In this document: in pieces, positions 17,657-27,216 of the stretch
Layout: every line of letters starts with the position of its first letter
Position numbering within the stretch: position 1 is the first letter of the stretch
NCBI GenBank assembly: GCA_022448645.1
Contig: JAKVBZ010000055.1
Coordinates: forward strand, 1-34,866
Direction of reading: 5' to 3'
DNA: 34,866 nt
From: Pirellulaceae bacterium
GTDB lineage: Bacteria; Planctomycetota; Planctomycetia; Pirellulales; Pirellulaceae
Notes under the pieces: model-generated
Databases searched by the model: none
Told to the model about the DNA's origin: nothing
What the model saw: only the letters and a program-made list of their open reading frames with translations
Position numbers and translations under genes: made by a program

Positions 17657-19516
17657 CTAATTTGGGTCGTTCGTGTTGGGGACTGACGGCAAATGGCTCT
17701 GAAAGAAATCCAGTTGTCGTTGGATCTGCATGGTGAATGGTTCGAGCTTTACCGCTTGTTTCTGGTACCGAATCGCGTGATCGAGGTCACCCTTGGCAAA
17801 GTAACACCGTGCGAGGGTGTCCAGGTAACCAGCTTGGCCGGGGCCAAGTTCGAGTGATTTGTGACTACATTCGAGTGCTTCATCATAATCACCGAAAGTG
17901 TTGGCTACCAGCCATGCCAGTTGGTTGTAGTGCGAGGCTTCATCAGGAGTTTTTTGGATGTTCCGACGGAAATGCACCGTAGCTTGATCAATGCGATCCA
18001 CAGTTTTCTCTTGCCAGATTAGGTCTTGCCCGGGCAAACGGTACATGGCGATTAGAACGTCGGCATCGAATGGATCGTGTTTGATGGCTTCTTCTAGCGC
18101 TTTGCGCTGTACATCTCGCTCACCTCGATTGGCATGATGTAAAGAGGCAAAATATCGTTCCCGAGATCGAAAGGTTCGAAGTGCGGGCAGCAGTTCGGCA
18201 ACAGCATCCTGGTCTTCATTCTGTTGGATGCTTGCTATCATCGCTTGTAGAACACGAGACGCTTCCAATTCTTGCTGCGTGTCGTGCAACATTTCCGAAA
18301 GGACGTAACTGGCATTGATTGCCAAAAACGAGGTTGCGGGACTTAAATCAATGACCCGCCGATATTCTTGTTCGGCCCAGCCCAGCAAGCCTCGTGAACG
18401 AAGTTCCTGGGCGACTTGTCGATGCGATTTGGCATCGTTGTCGAGGGCACGGTCGAGGGCCGATTTGGCTCGATCTTCGCTGCGCTGAAGGTCTCCCAGT
18501 TTCTCCCAAGCCTCTGCCAAGCGATATGCCAACAAGGGATACTTTTCGAACGCATCTTGTTGTCGATCGGCGAACTCAAGGATCAGTTTCCACTGATGCT
18601 GTTCAGCCATCCAATCGGCTGTTTCCAGCAATTGGATTTCGTTGCTGGCGTCTAAATGTTGGATCAGGCGGAAGACGACAGTATTTGCGTCCTCGACGCG
18701 ATTCACTAGCCGCAACATTTCAGCTTCCTGGCGCAACAAAAACCGAATGAATTGTGGGCTCGACCTGTCGGGAGCCTGAGACAGCGTTTGTTCTTCAGTG
18801 CGCACAAGTTGTCCCCACTGATGAATAGCATCGCTGGGTGCCTGGAACCACTGAGCATAGACTCGCAACCAAAGCGTTGCCGACCGTTGACTTGGTCCAA
18901 TTGTGGTCTGAATCGTTTTTAGTAACGCTTGCTTTCCACCAAGTTCATCGAGAGGATATTTTGAAAGGACTAGAACAGCGGCTTCTTTCGATAGTTCATC
19001 GGTCCGCTCGAATCGTGCCAGGCGACACAGTGCTTCGGTTCCCTGTTCATTTTCTAACTGAGCCAGGGCATGCATTTGCATGACACGTTGATCACTCCCC
19101 AGCTGTTCGTATCCTTTGAGTATTGTTTTTACGGCGACGGGGTCATGATCCTGAGTCCAGGCGATATGCATACTTCGTAGCAAGTACTTTGCCCGCAGTG
19201 AAATCTCTACGTCGTTGTGACTTTGTGCTTCAGAAATGGCCTCAAAGGCTTGTAACCCAAGTGTCGACAACTTGGCTTGAGCACGTTCACGTGTCGTGTA
19301 TCGTTGATCCCCTAACTGCTCAATGAGTTCCAGGATCTGCTGTTCGAATTGCTTTTCGTCGGCAGTTGATTGCTCCGCACCGAAAGTGATTCCTGGGACA
19401 TAGCAGGCCAGCGCCAGGAGAACTGGCCAATGCCAGGCTCGGTGAACTTGACGATAGACTCGTGCAAAGAGATGTGATGGGAGCGTGTTACAAGTCGAGC
19501 TTGCTATGAGGGACAT
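17657..19516 (-). CDS. Secreted HEAT/TPR repeat protein
   Basis: The 619-aa product (634 aa from GTG 19561) has an N-terminal hydrophobic signal (HWPVLLALACYVPGITFGA). A helical-repeat part follows with RYTTRERAQAKLSTLG and SLRAKYLLRSM, typical of HEAT-like units. The C-terminal half has tetratricopeptide units, for example GYLDTLARCYFAKGDLDHAI and GDLQRSEDRAKSALDRAL. It should be periplasmic or envelope-associated and act as a protein-binding scaffold; partners are unknown. ATG 19516 is chosen because the signal segment is nearer, though it still lies about 25 residues in, and neither start has a strong Shine-Dalgarno. It follows the response-regulator gene on the same strand by 34-79 bases depending on start. 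Confidence 0.83.
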   Translation of the reverse strand: MSLIASSTCNTLPSHLFARVYRQVHRAWHWPVLLALACYVPGITFGAEQSTADEKQFEQQILELIEQLGDQRYTTRERAQAKLSTLGLQAFEAISEAQSHNDVEISLRAKYLLRSMHIAWTQDHDPVAVKTILKGYEQLGSDQRVMQMHALAQLENEQGTEALCRLARFERTDELSKEAAVLVLSKYPLDELGGKQALLKTIQTTIGPSQRSATLWLRVYAQWFQAPSDAIHQWGQLVRTEEQTLSQAPDRSSPQFIRFLLRQEAEMLRLVNRVEDANTVVFRLIQHLDASNEIQLLETADWMAEQHQWKLILEFADRQQDAFEKYPLLAYRLAEAWEKLGDLQRSEDRAKSALDRALDNDAKSHRQVAQELRSRGLLGWAEQEYRRVIDLSPATSFLAINASYVLSEMLHDTQQELEASRVLQAMIASIQQNEDQDAVAELLPALRTFRSRERYFASLHHANRGERDVQRKALEEAIKHDPFDADVLIAMYRLPGQDLIWQEKTVDRIDQATVHFRRNIQKTPDEASHYNQLAWLVANTFGDYDEALECSHKSLELGPGQAGYLDTLARCYFAKGDLDHAIRYQKQAVKLEPFTMQIQRQLDFFQSHLPSVPNTNDPN

Positions 19517-19595
19517 CTTCGAACACCCATGATCCAAATTCAACGAAGTGGGAATGGACACGCTTGAATGGTACGAAGAGCAAATTCAACGCATG

Positions 19596-20057
19596 TCAAA
19601 CCTGCAACGATCCGGCTGGCCCACCAGCGTCTTCCATCTGTTCGATGTAACGACGTAGTCGTTCGTTTTCGTCTTTTATACCTTTTAGCTGCAACATGTT
19701 CTGGACGCGTTTTAATAACTCCACTTTGTTTACCGGCTTGGAAAGGAAGTCATCCGTTCCGGCATCAACGGCGCGCTGGATGTCTCCCAGCTCATTCAAC
19801 GCAGTCACCATCAGGATAATGATGTTTTTGGTTCCCTCGTTGGCCTTAAGCTGTTTGCAGACTTCGAATCCACTCAACTTGGGCATCATCACGTCGAGTA
19901 AAATCAGGTCGGGGCCGAATGAAGCAACCTTATCCAAGGTGTCTTGTCCATCCACAGCAAAAGCAATTTCGCAATCGATATTGGACAGATAAGCTTCCAG
20001 TAGTTCCACATTGGCCTGATTGTCGTCGGCGATAAGGATCTTATTTTCGCTGGCCAT
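19596..20057 (-). CDS. Stand-alone response regulator (receiver domain with C-terminal coil)
   Basis: The 153-aa product is a CheY-like receiver with the acidic pair D11-D12, phospho-acceptor D55 (LILLDVMMP), T85 (MVTA) and K107 (LSKPV) all present, so it should be phosphorylatable. Instead of an output domain it ends in about 25 residues of charged, probably coiled-coil helix (GIKDENERLRRYIEQM) and a short Gly-rich tail. No histidine kinase gene lies in the window. It is followed by the secreted HEAT/TPR gene and preceded by glyA on the same strand, with a 156-base gap. ATG 20057 has no obvious Shine-Dalgarno. Confidence 0.92.
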   Translation of the reverse strand: MASENKILIADDNQANVELLEAYLSNIDCEIAFAVDGQDTLDKVASFGPDLILLDVMMPKLSGFEVCKQLKANEGTKNIIILMVTALNELGDIQRAVDAGTDDFLSKPVNKVELLKRVQNMLQLKGIKDENERLRRYIEQMEDAGGPAGSLQV

Positions 20058-20213
20058 GGTCTATCAAGGGTGAGAATTCGTGGTTGGTTACAGGAGACGT
20101 TGCGGCAGGAACTGAACCGCGACTGGGTAGAGTTTCCCTCGACCCAGATGGGACGCGTGTGCATCACACTTGCCAAATTATAGCGCATGCCGCGATTGCT
20201 GAGAACGGGAAAG

Positions 20214-21470
20214 TTACACTTCCACAGCGGTCCCGTCGAGAGGAATGGGAAATTGCTGGCAGAGTTCCGAGACTTCACCCCGTATTTGAGCGATCAAAGC
20301 TGGATCATCACCTCCTTGTAACGCTGAGAGCATCCAGGTACCGATCTGTCTCATTTCATCGGTGCCCATGCCTCGGGTGGTCAACGCGGGAGTGCCCACA
20401 CGGATTCCGGACGGATCGAACGGCTTCCGTTCGTCAAACGGAATCATGTTCTTGTTCACCGTGATCCCACAAGCTTCCAGACGTTGTTCGGCGATCTTGC
20501 CGCCAAACCCTAAAGTCGTTACGTCGACGAGCATGAGATGGTTGTCCGTGCCACCACTTACCAAGGACAATCCACCGCCGGTAAGCGCGTCAGCCAGGGT
20601 TTTGGCGTTCTCGATGATCTTTTCAGCGTACTGCCGAAAGTCTGGCTCCAGAGCTTCCGCAAAACATACCGCTTTGGCCGCGATGATGTGCATTAGCGGG
20701 CCGCCTTGAGTTCCAGGAAAGACACTACGGTTGAGATCTTTGGCATACGGTTCTCGACACAAAACCAAACCTCCACGTGGCCCGCGGAGTGTTTTATGGG
20801 TGGTCGTCGACACCACATCAGCGACCGGTACTGGATTGTGATGCAATCCGGCCGCTACCAATCCTGCATAGTGCGCCATGTCGACGAACAACTTGGCGCC
20901 CACTTCGTTGGCGATCTCAGCGAAACGCTCGTGAGGTATCTCACGTGGATACGCACTCGCACCAGCAACAATCAATTTGGGCCGGTGTTCACGCGCTAAC
21001 GATGCAATCTGATCAAAATCAATCAAGTGCGTGTCACGCGTTACCCCATAAGACAGAAAGCGATATAACTTTCCCGAACTGTTGAGTTTCATGCCGTGCG
21101 TCAAATGGCCTCCGTGGGCCAGATCCAAACCAAGTACCGTGTCGCCTGGTTCGATCAGGGTCATGTAGACGGCGCTGTTCGCCTGCGAACCAGAATGCGG
21201 CTGTACGTTGGCGTGGTCGGCGGAAAACAATTGACAAGCCCGTTGACGAGCCAACTCTTCTACCTGATCGACGTACTCACAACCTCCGTAATATCGCTTG
21301 CCTGGATAACCCTCGGCATACTTATTCGTCAACACACTGCCGGCCGCCTGCATCACTGCAGCACTAGTGTAGTTCTCACTGGCAATCATCTCCAAACCAT
21401 CTTGCTGACGGTGTAATTCGTTGTGGATGGCAGACCAAACTTCGGCGTCTTGCTGGGCGATGTGGTTCAT
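20214..21470 (-). CDS. glyA: Serine hydroxymethyltransferase
   Basis: The 418-aa PLP enzyme interconverts serine and glycine with tetrahydrofolate, supplying one-carbon units in the cytoplasm. Landmarks are [10 protein letters not shown] near the N-terminus, [38 protein letters not shown] and the PLP-lysine site [13 protein letters not shown] with Lys226. FPGTQGGP and the C-terminal [12 protein letters not shown] are also intact. Length is normal. A longer frame opens at TTG 21497, but family alignment favours ATG 21470; neither has a Shine-Dalgarno. A palindromic repeat element lies about 100 bases upstream. Confidence 0.96.
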   Translation of the reverse strand: MNHIAQQDAEVWSAIHNELHRQQDGLEMIASENYTSAAVMQAAGSVLTNKYAEGYPGKRYYGGCEYVDQVEELARQRACQLFSADHANVQPHSGSQANSAVYMTLIEPGDTVLGLDLAHGGHLTHGMKLNSSGKLYRFLSYGVTRDTHLIDFDQIASLAREHRPKLIVAGASAYPREIPHERFAEIANEVGAKLFVDMAHYAGLVAAGLHHNPVPVADVVSTTTHKTLRGPRGGLVLCREPYAKDLNRSVFPGTQGGPLMHIIAAKAVCFAEALEPDFRQYAEKIIENAKTLADALTGGGLSLVSGGTDNHLMLVDVTTLGFGGKIAEQRLEACGITVNKNMIPFDERKPFDPSGIRVGTPALTTRGMGTDEMRQIGTWMLSALQGGDDPALIAQIRGEVSELCQQFPIPLDGTAVEV

Positions 21471-21934
21471 GGGTAAATCGTTGATAGGAGGTAACAATGG
21501 TTAGCGAGGATCCAATGCGGCTAACGTTTCGTATCCGAGTCTTACGTTGGACCGCACATGTCGTGTGTCATTCTAAGGATTCGCAACGCCTGAAGAATCT
21601 CGTTGCGAGTCTGGCTCACTGAGATCCATCGCTACGCTCAGGATGACCACAAGCTGTTGCGATTCCACAAACGGTCTTGTTTCCACGATTGTTAGCGCGA
21701 CCGTTGATGGCGTCAATGACAGGTTCGCGGGTCATGACGTTTGAATGTCGCTGTGGCTGTGTCCGACGATAGTCAGTTCCCAAACTGGGTCCCTGCGGGT
21801 TAGACGCTTGTTCCGGGCATCAAGATCCCAGCCACCTAACACCAAATTCTTGAGGTAAAAGATTTTGTCGAAACTCGATTAAATTTTTTTGAACGATGCC
21901 TCTTAGGGCCATCGTCCTAATTGCAAGCCGGCGG
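21471..21934. other. Intergenic region between glyA and the STN-like protein gene
   Basis: About 460 bases without a convincing gene. It contains the palindromic repeat-like element at 21566-21649 (listed separately) and a 41-codon plus-strand frame at 21497-21622 that runs into that element and was rejected. A weak hairpin at about 21893-21915 is next to a poly-T run but in the wrong order for a minus-strand terminator. Confidence 0.45.
21566..21649. repeat. Palindromic dispersed-repeat-like element (REP/MITE-like)
   Basis: Outer arms GTCATTCT (21567-21574) and AGGATGAC (21640-21647) are inverted repeats with one mismatch. Inner arms GAATCTC (21595-21601) and GAGATCC (21621-21627) also pair with one mismatch. 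Between them are AAGGATTCGCAACGCCTGAA on the left and CATCGCTACGCTC on the right. From memory this matches the widespread intergenic repeat of the form TCATTCTGAG...GAATCTC...GAGATYCTTCGCT...CTCAGAATGA seen across unrelated bacteria. Only one copy is in this window. Confidence 0.6.
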
Positions 21935-22999
21935 CTAGCGCTTCAGGCTAGAAACCCAGATGAAAGGTCGGCCCGCTTCGTCCAGACGAACTTCGCTTTT
22001 TAACATGCACTGCGTGAGGATCTGGTCGAGAATGCGGCCGTAGACGGCTCGGCCTTCCGGTACGGACACCCGAACTGTTTCCGCATCGATCCGGTGCCGC
22101 GCCAGCGCATGGTGATCCAGAAGAATAGGAGTCTTCATCCTGGAGGAAATAATCTGCAGTACTTTGTCTAAGGGTTGATTCTCGATTTTGACGTTAAGCT
22201 GTGTCATCAGAGAAGGTGAGACTTTGGATCGTTTTTGCTCGCTGGGCCAACCCACTGGCCACGATTCTTTCACATCGCGAATGTTAGTGACCACGAGTTG
22301 CAGCCTGCCTTGGACAGATTTTGGATACCAGACGAGGCCTAGCGGGCGGAGCGTGGCAGATAAAACGGTTCCCACACTGACCCCAGATAGCTCATCGGCA
22401 ACAGGCGTGTCGGCAGCGTAACCCCGTTGTCCCGCCGGAGCTAAATGTAAAGGATAATCGATCTGACGGCGAATGGCGTTCAGCACGCGCACGGTCGATT
22501 GACCCCGTGTCGAATAAGTGAGTGGACTGGCCAAGTCGTCGTGAAGCCGAATTAGTTCGGACGCGGTCAATCCAAACGCAGCCGGCGCCTGGCTGGGGTC
22601 GGTGTCACCCTCCTGACGCAATCTTTCCATCCATTCCTGCAGGCCTTGTTGGTCCTTCAACGAGAACGAGCCATTCGGTAATCGCAGTTGATTTCGGCGC
22701 GTGATCATTCCCGTGACCAAATAGACCGGGGGCTCTGCCGACTTGTCGCGCGACACCGAAATGGTGTCCTGACGCTGTGCCTGGTGCATGCGGATCCGAG
22801 AAAATCCAGCCTGGCTGAGTACCTCCATCCAATCCTGCGCGGCCGTTAACGGAGCACCAGCTTCCGTGAATACCTCTAGACGGATACTTGCCGGAGAGCT
22901 TCCTGGACACCACGAAGCCATTGCCAAGAAACATAATACGATAGCGATGATGGGGGACGATCGTAATGGACAGGTTGGTCGCAACATGAAAGTATTCAT
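21935..22999 (-). CDS. Secreted protein with two tandem STN/secretin-N-like modules
   Basis: The 354-aa product has a signal-type hydrophobic segment (SSPIIAIVLCFLAMASW) near its N-terminus. Two C-terminal modules look alike. The first is about residues 169-238 (VLNAIRRQIDYPLHLAP, then GVSVGTVLSATLRPLGLVW, then LQLVVT). The second is about residues 275-350 (LDKVLQIISSRMKTPILLD, then VRVSVPEGRAVYGRILDQIL, then FIWVSS). This helix-strand-strand pattern is that of the short STN domain found in secretins and TonB receptors, but no barrel follows. The frame opens at 23146; ATG 22999, 23014 or 22987 are all possible, and the upstream extension is not signal-like. Function is unknown. Confidence 0.72.
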   Translation of the reverse strand: MNTFMLRPTCPLRSSPIIAIVLCFLAMASWCPGSSPASIRLEVFTEAGAPLTAAQDWMEVLSQAGFSRIRMHQAQRQDTISVSRDKSAEPPVYLVTGMITRRNQLRLPNGSFSLKDQQGLQEWMERLRQEGDTDPSQAPAAFGLTASELIRLHDDLASPLTYSTRGQSTVRVLNAIRRQIDYPLHLAPAGQRGYAADTPVADELSGVSVGTVLSATLRPLGLVWYPKSVQGRLQLVVTNIRDVKESWPVGWPSEQKRSKVSPSLMTQLNVKIENQPLDKVLQIISSRMKTPILLDHHALARHRIDAETVRVSVPEGRAVYGRILDQILTQCMLKSEVRLDEAGRPFIWVSSLKR

Positions 23000-23263
23000 T
23001 TCAACATGGGCCATGGCGCCCCAACAACGTGGTTGAAGAAACGGTCGAATGCTTCCCAGTGAATCTGAATTCGACGGAAGCACCCCTTTTTGTGTCAAAG
23101 CCCAGAGAATTATAGCATTCTTGCGATGTCGAGAATTCGCCACCAACAGCCAAGTTGTATTACCAGCAGGGGGAGTTGTTCCTCAGCGAAAACCGTGGCA
23201 GAATCACAGGATAAAACGATCGCACATCTGCGCTACATTCCATTCCAATTCAGGGAGATTTCG

Positions 23264-24262
23264 ATGCCACGACCTGTCACCTTATTCACTGGCCAGTGGG
23301 CCGATCTCGAGTGTGAAACCATGTGTCAGAAAGCTGTCGGCTTTGGTTACGATGGTTTGGAACTGGCATGTTGGGGAGATCACTTTGAAGTTCGCAAAGC
23401 GATTCAGGAAGACGGGTATTGTGCTGCCAAACACGACCAGTTAGATAGCTTTGATCTGCAGTGTCATGCCATCAGTGGACACTTGGTCGGGCAGGCTGTT
23501 TGTGATCGCGTGGATGAGCGTCATAAGGATCTCTTACCCGATTACGTTTGGGGTGACGGAGATCCTGAAGGAGTCAATCAGCGCGCCGCCGAAGAAATGA
23601 AAGACACGGCGCGTGCTGCTAAAAAATTTGGTGTTGATGTGGTCAATGGTTTTACCGGATCCAGCATCTGGCACCTGCTGTATTCCTTTCCTCCAGTTCC
23701 CGAATCAATGATCGATGCGGGTTTCCAACACTTTGCCGATATGTGGAATCCGATCCTGGACGTGTTTGGTGAGTGCGGTGTCAAGTTTGCCTTGGAAGTG
23801 CACCCTACAGAAATCGCCTTCGATTTGTATTCGGCGCAACGCGCCTTGGAAGCATTAGATCATCGCGAAGAATTTGGGTTTAACTTCGACCCCAGCCACC
23901 TGCACTGGCAGGGCGTCGATTCGGTTGAATTCATCCGCGCGTTTCCAGACCGAATCTATCATGTACACATCAAGGATTCCATCGTTACCCTTGACGGCAA
24001 ATCGGGCATTCTTACCAGTCATTTAAACTTTGGTGATCCAAGACGTGGGTGGGACTTCCGCTCGCCAGGCCGCGGAGGTGTCAATTTTGAGGAAATCATT
24101 CGGGCTTTGAACGAAATCGGCTACAGTGGTCCATTGAGTGTCGAATGGGAAGATATGGGTATGGACCGAGATCATGGAGCTCAAGAAGCGTGTGAGAATG
24201 TTAGGAAAATGGATTTCGCACGTAGCGAATTGGCATTCGATGCGGCCTTTGCCGATAGCTGA
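23264..24262 (+). CDS. Sugar phosphate isomerase/epimerase-like TIM barrel
   Basis: The 332-aa product belongs to the AP-endonuclease-2/xylose-isomerase-like TIM-barrel group (IolE/IolI-like), which isomerises or epimerises sugars and inositols, or acts on related small molecules. Metal-site landmarks fit the family: [13 protein letters not shown] (Glu and His), [13 protein letters not shown] (Asp and His), IYHVHIKDS (His-x-His-x-x-Asp) and a terminal LSVEWED (Glu). An insert with DYVWGDGDP precedes the barrel centre. The frame is open from TTG 23090, but ATG 23264 is the start, with GGGAG six bases upstream and [12 protein letters not shown] beginning the barrel. It is divergent from the STN-like protein gene. 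The substrate is not known. Confidence 0.9.
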   Translation: MPRPVTLFTGQWADLECETMCQKAVGFGYDGLELACWGDHFEVRKAIQEDGYCAAKHDQLDSFDLQCHAISGHLVGQAVCDRVDERHKDLLPDYVWGDGDPEGVNQRAAEEMKDTARAAKKFGVDVVNGFTGSSIWHLLYSFPPVPESMIDAGFQHFADMWNPILDVFGECGVKFALEVHPTEIAFDLYSAQRALEALDHREEFGFNFDPSHLHWQGVDSVEFIRAFPDRIYHVHIKDSIVTLDGKSGILTSHLNFGDPRRGWDFRSPGRGGVNFEEIIRALNEIGYSGPLSVEWEDMGMDRDHGAQEACENVRKMDFARSELAFDAAFADS

Positions 24263-24381
24263 ACGCGGCATGCTATGATGGAGTGATGGTACCCGCAGCG
24301 CAATGTTAGGAATCAGTGGATTGCCGCTTGGTACGTAGGACGGGTCCCTAAGCGACCCCAAGGCGATGGACCCACATTGAA

Positions 24382-24414
24382 CTGCCTCACAGCCTTGCCG
24401 GCTCGGGCAGGCAG
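24382..24414. repeat. Inverted repeat between two plus-strand genes
   Basis: CTGCCT (24382-24387) and AGGCAG (24409-24414) enclose further GCC/GGC pairing, giving a possible GC-rich hairpin 120 bases after the TIM-barrel gene. No T-tract follows, so terminator function is doubtful. Confidence 0.35.
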
Positions 24415-24467
24415 TGACAGACCAAACTGGCCGGATGCTCCGCGAACGAGAACAGGCAGAGAACACC

Positions 24468-26339
24468 ATGCGCCAACATCTGGCGACGCTTGTGGTCGGG
24501 ATCGTACTGGGAATCCTTCTTGTGACAGCGGGATTCGCTGGTCCTCCGTACGCTGACCAGCGAGATTCTTTGGATCGTCAATTTCAACGGCATCTGCAGC
24601 AAATAGCCGGGCGGTGTGAACAGGAAGGTTTGCACGACGAACGCCAGCAGGTATTGGAATGGGGCTATCGCGATCCGTCTCGGTTGTACGTGTTTCTTGT
24701 ACCCGATCATACCTCTTTGGCGGGTAACGCCGAATCAGCCACAGGTGTTGTGCCTTGGTGGGAAGATTTTCAGGAGTGCCGTCGTGATCATGCCAGTCAA
24801 CTTTTTGCCCTGGCTAGCGAACAGCTTCGTTCTGGCCATGCGGCGGCTACCTATCGCTTGTTGTTCGAGGTGTTGCGCGAAGATCCCGACCATGTCGAAG
24901 CACGTCGCATGTTAGGTTACCGACGCGACGACGGAAGTTGGCAATCCGCTTATACCCGCAAAATGAGAGCAGCGGGTCGCGTCAATCATTCCCATTTCGG
25001 GTGGCTGCCGCAAAAACAGATTCACCGCTACGAAGCTGGTCAGCGTTTTTATCGTGGCCGCTGGATTACCGCCGAACAGGAAGAGCAATTTCGGGGCCGC
25101 ATGACGAACGGTTGGCTGGTGGAAACGGAGCATTACGTCGTCAAAACCAACCACAGTTTGTCCGCCGGCGTCAAGCTGGGGCGTCGGCTGGAATGGTTGT
25201 ACGACGTGTGGCAGCAGTTGTACGTTTCCTATTATTCAAGTGACGAGATTCTGCGGCGCCGCTTGCGTGAAGACGCCATCAACACCTCCCCACGTCGCAA
25301 ATACAAAGTGGTGTTTTATCGCAATCGATCTGAGTATGTACGGGATCTGAAAAAGTACCAGCCGCAGATCGCTAAAACTCTGGGCATCTATTTGGGAAGA
25401 CAACGAACCGCCTACTTCTTCGCCAACGAAGATGCTGACGACGCCACGTTGTTTCATGAAGCAACTCATCAGTTGTTTCAGGAAAACGGTCCTGGTCGAA
25501 AGAATTCCAGCGACGACATCGGCGCCGATGACAACTTTTGGATTTTAGAGGGCATTGCTCTTTACATGGAATCACTTCAACTGCATGGTGGTTACGCTAC
25601 GCTCGGTGGCGTCGACACGGACCGTTTGCAGTTTGCCCGGCATAATTTGTATTGTGGTGGTTTCTATGAGCCTCTAGGTCGGTTGACTGAACTGGGACGA
25701 GAAGAACTCCAGGGTCACCCTCAGATTGGACAAATCTACAGTCAATCAGCGGGGCTCACGCAATTCTTCATGCATGCCCGCAAAGGGGCGTATCGAAGCT
25801 CGTTGCTGCAGTATCTCAAGCGCGTTTATGAGCGCCGCGATCGGACGGAGACGTTAGCCGAATTGACAACGTTGACGTACGGCGAATTGGACCAGGCTTA
25901 TCGAACATCACTGAATGTACGTGATCCAGACCTGGCCGGGCTACGTAGTCTTGGATCGACAAAGCGACTGTTGCTAGGACGAACCCAATTGACGGATGAT
26001 GGGGTCCAATGGCTGCGTGACGCCCAACAACTACAAGACTTAAACCTCGACGGGACGGCCATCACCGACGAATCGTTAGAAGTGATTGGCCGTCTGACGC
26101 AGTTGGAGGAACTCGATATTTCTGGAACACGCATCAGCAATGACGGGTTGCGCTATCTTCAAGATATGCAGCGGCTGCGGGTGCTCTGGTTGTCAAGGAC
26201 ACTAGTTACCGATCCGTGCATCGATCATTTACAAGCTTTACAAGGTCTGCGGGAACTGCATGTTGAGGACACGGAACTCTCTTCCACTACATTGCAATCC
26301 TTGCAGCAGTTGTTACCATCGGTAAAAATCATTCAGTAA
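24468..26339 (+). CDS. Secreted HEXXH metallopeptidase-like protein with C-terminal leucine-rich repeats
   Basis: The 623-aa product starts with a signal peptide (MRQHLATLVVGIVLGILLVTAGFAG). A helical N-terminal third includes a TPR-like DHVEARRMLGYR. The central domain has the zinc motif HEATH (H330, E331, H334) and, 27 residues on, WILEGIALYME with E361 as the likely third ligand, which makes a gluzincin arrangement. This resembles planctomycete DUF1570-type proteins. From about residue 495 there are roughly five leucine-rich repeats of the LTxLEELDISGTRISNDGL type, a likely binding surface. The frame opens at GTG 24414; ATG 24468 is chosen because the signal peptide starts there. It should be extracytoplasmic. 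Peptidase activity is inferred. Confidence 0.85.
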   Translation: MRQHLATLVVGIVLGILLVTAGFAGPPYADQRDSLDRQFQRHLQQIAGRCEQEGLHDERQQVLEWGYRDPSRLYVFLVPDHTSLAGNAESATGVVPWWEDFQECRRDHASQLFALASEQLRSGHAAATYRLLFEVLREDPDHVEARRMLGYRRDDGSWQSAYTRKMRAAGRVNHSHFGWLPQKQIHRYEAGQRFYRGRWITAEQEEQFRGRMTNGWLVETEHYVVKTNHSLSAGVKLGRRLEWLYDVWQQLYVSYYSSDEILRRRLREDAINTSPRRKYKVVFYRNRSEYVRDLKKYQPQIAKTLGIYLGRQRTAYFFANEDADDATLFHEATHQLFQENGPGRKNSSDDIGADDNFWILEGIALYMESLQLHGGYATLGGVDTDRLQFARHNLYCGGFYEPLGRLTELGREELQGHPQIGQIYSQSAGLTQFFMHARKGAYRSSLLQYLKRVYERRDRTETLAELTTLTYGELDQAYRTSLNVRDPDLAGLRSLGSTKRLLLGRTQLTDDGVQWLRDAQQLQDLNLDGTAITDESLEVIGRLTQLEELDISGTRISNDGLRYLQDMQRLRVLWLSRTLVTDPCIDHLQALQGLRELHVEDTELSSTTLQSLQQLLPSVKIIQ

Positions 26340-26368
26340 ATGAATTAGCAGTGATCGATAGGAAGGCT

Positions 26369-27166
26369 ATGTCACAGGCACCGTGGAATCTGGCTCAGGC
26401 CAATTACGCTCAGATCAAAGAGGCTGAATATGAAGTAGCGGTTCTACCGTTGGGGGCCACCGAACCTCATAATCTTCATTTGCCCTATGGGACAGATGTC
26501 TTTGAGGGTACCGTGATGGGGGAATTAGTCTGTGCTGAGGCGCATGAGCGCGGTGCCAAGGTAGTACTGTTACCGACGATGCCATTTGGCACACAGACCA
26601 ACATGCGCGAACTACCGTTGGCGTTGAATGTCTATCCGAAAACGCTGTTTGCCGTGTTGAGCGACGTAGTTGAGTCACTTTGTTTGAGTGGCATCTTCAA
26701 GATTTTGATTGTGAACAGCCACGGCGGTAACGAAGTGAAGCCTTTTTTGCGAGAGAAAATGGGATCGACTCCGGCCCACTTGTTTCTCTGCAATTGGTAC
26801 AACGTGATTGCCGATGTGTACGATGAAATTCTAGAACATCCTGAAGATCACGCTGGCGAAATGGAAACGTCATTTGCATTGCGATATTTTCCCGAATTGG
26901 TGGGGCGCAACGAAGATGGGGGATTGTCCGCAGACGATGGAGCGACGTGTCCCATGCGTTTCGAGGCCCTCAATCGAGGCTGGGTGAGCATCAGCCGGCC
27001 TTGGCATTTGCTGACAACCAATTGTGGGTCGGGTTATCCGCATGCTGCGACCGCAGAAAAGGCGGACAAATTTATTGAAGTGGTGGTCGATCGCCTGGCG
27101 ACGTTTTTGGTAGAGTTGTCGGGGGCTGAACTGGATGAAAACTTTCCGTTTGCACCTCGTCCATAG
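26369..27166 (+). CDS. Creatininase-family amidohydrolase
   Basis: The 265-aa product shows the creatininase layout: GATEPHNLHLPYGTD with E32, H34 and D43 as metal ligands, VNSHGGNE with the next His, and HAGEMETS with the following Glu. Family members are binuclear-metal cyclic-amide hydrolases (creatininase, and the formamide hydrolases of riboflavin/F420 and pyrroloquinoline pathways), so the substrate cannot be fixed by family alone. There is no signal peptide. ATG 26369 is favoured over GTG 26351 because AGGA lies five bases before it. It follows the metallopeptidase gene by 29 bases and precedes tRNA-His by 50 bases. Confidence 0.9.
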   Translation: MSQAPWNLAQANYAQIKEAEYEVAVLPLGATEPHNLHLPYGTDVFEGTVMGELVCAEAHERGAKVVLLPTMPFGTQTNMRELPLALNVYPKTLFAVLSDVVESLCLSGIFKILIVNSHGGNEVKPFLREKMGSTPAHLFLCNWYNVIADVYDEILEHPEDHAGEMETSFALRYFPELVGRNEDGGLSADDGATCPMRFEALNRGWVSISRPWHLLTTNCGSGYPHAATAEKADKFIEVVVDRLATFLVELSGAELDENFPFAPRP

Positions 27167-27216
27167 AGGTGGCCTTGCCGGTTCACCAGACGCATATTAG
27201 ATTGAAGAATCGTTGT

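Noticed and set aside
21497..21622. A 41-codon plus-strand frame with a textbook AGGAGG Shine-Dalgarno, divergent from glyA
   Set aside because: Its second half runs through the palindromic repeat element and stops inside it; composition is not protein-like. The Shine-Dalgarno looks accidental.
21884..21915. Poly-T run beside a weak hairpin, considered as a terminator
   Set aside because: For minus-strand transcription the order would give a hairpin followed by A residues, and no plus-strand gene ends there.
27175..27200. Possible tRNA-His promoter TTGCCG / TATTAG
   Set aside because: Spacer of 14 bases is too short; the tRNA may be transcribed from further upstream.
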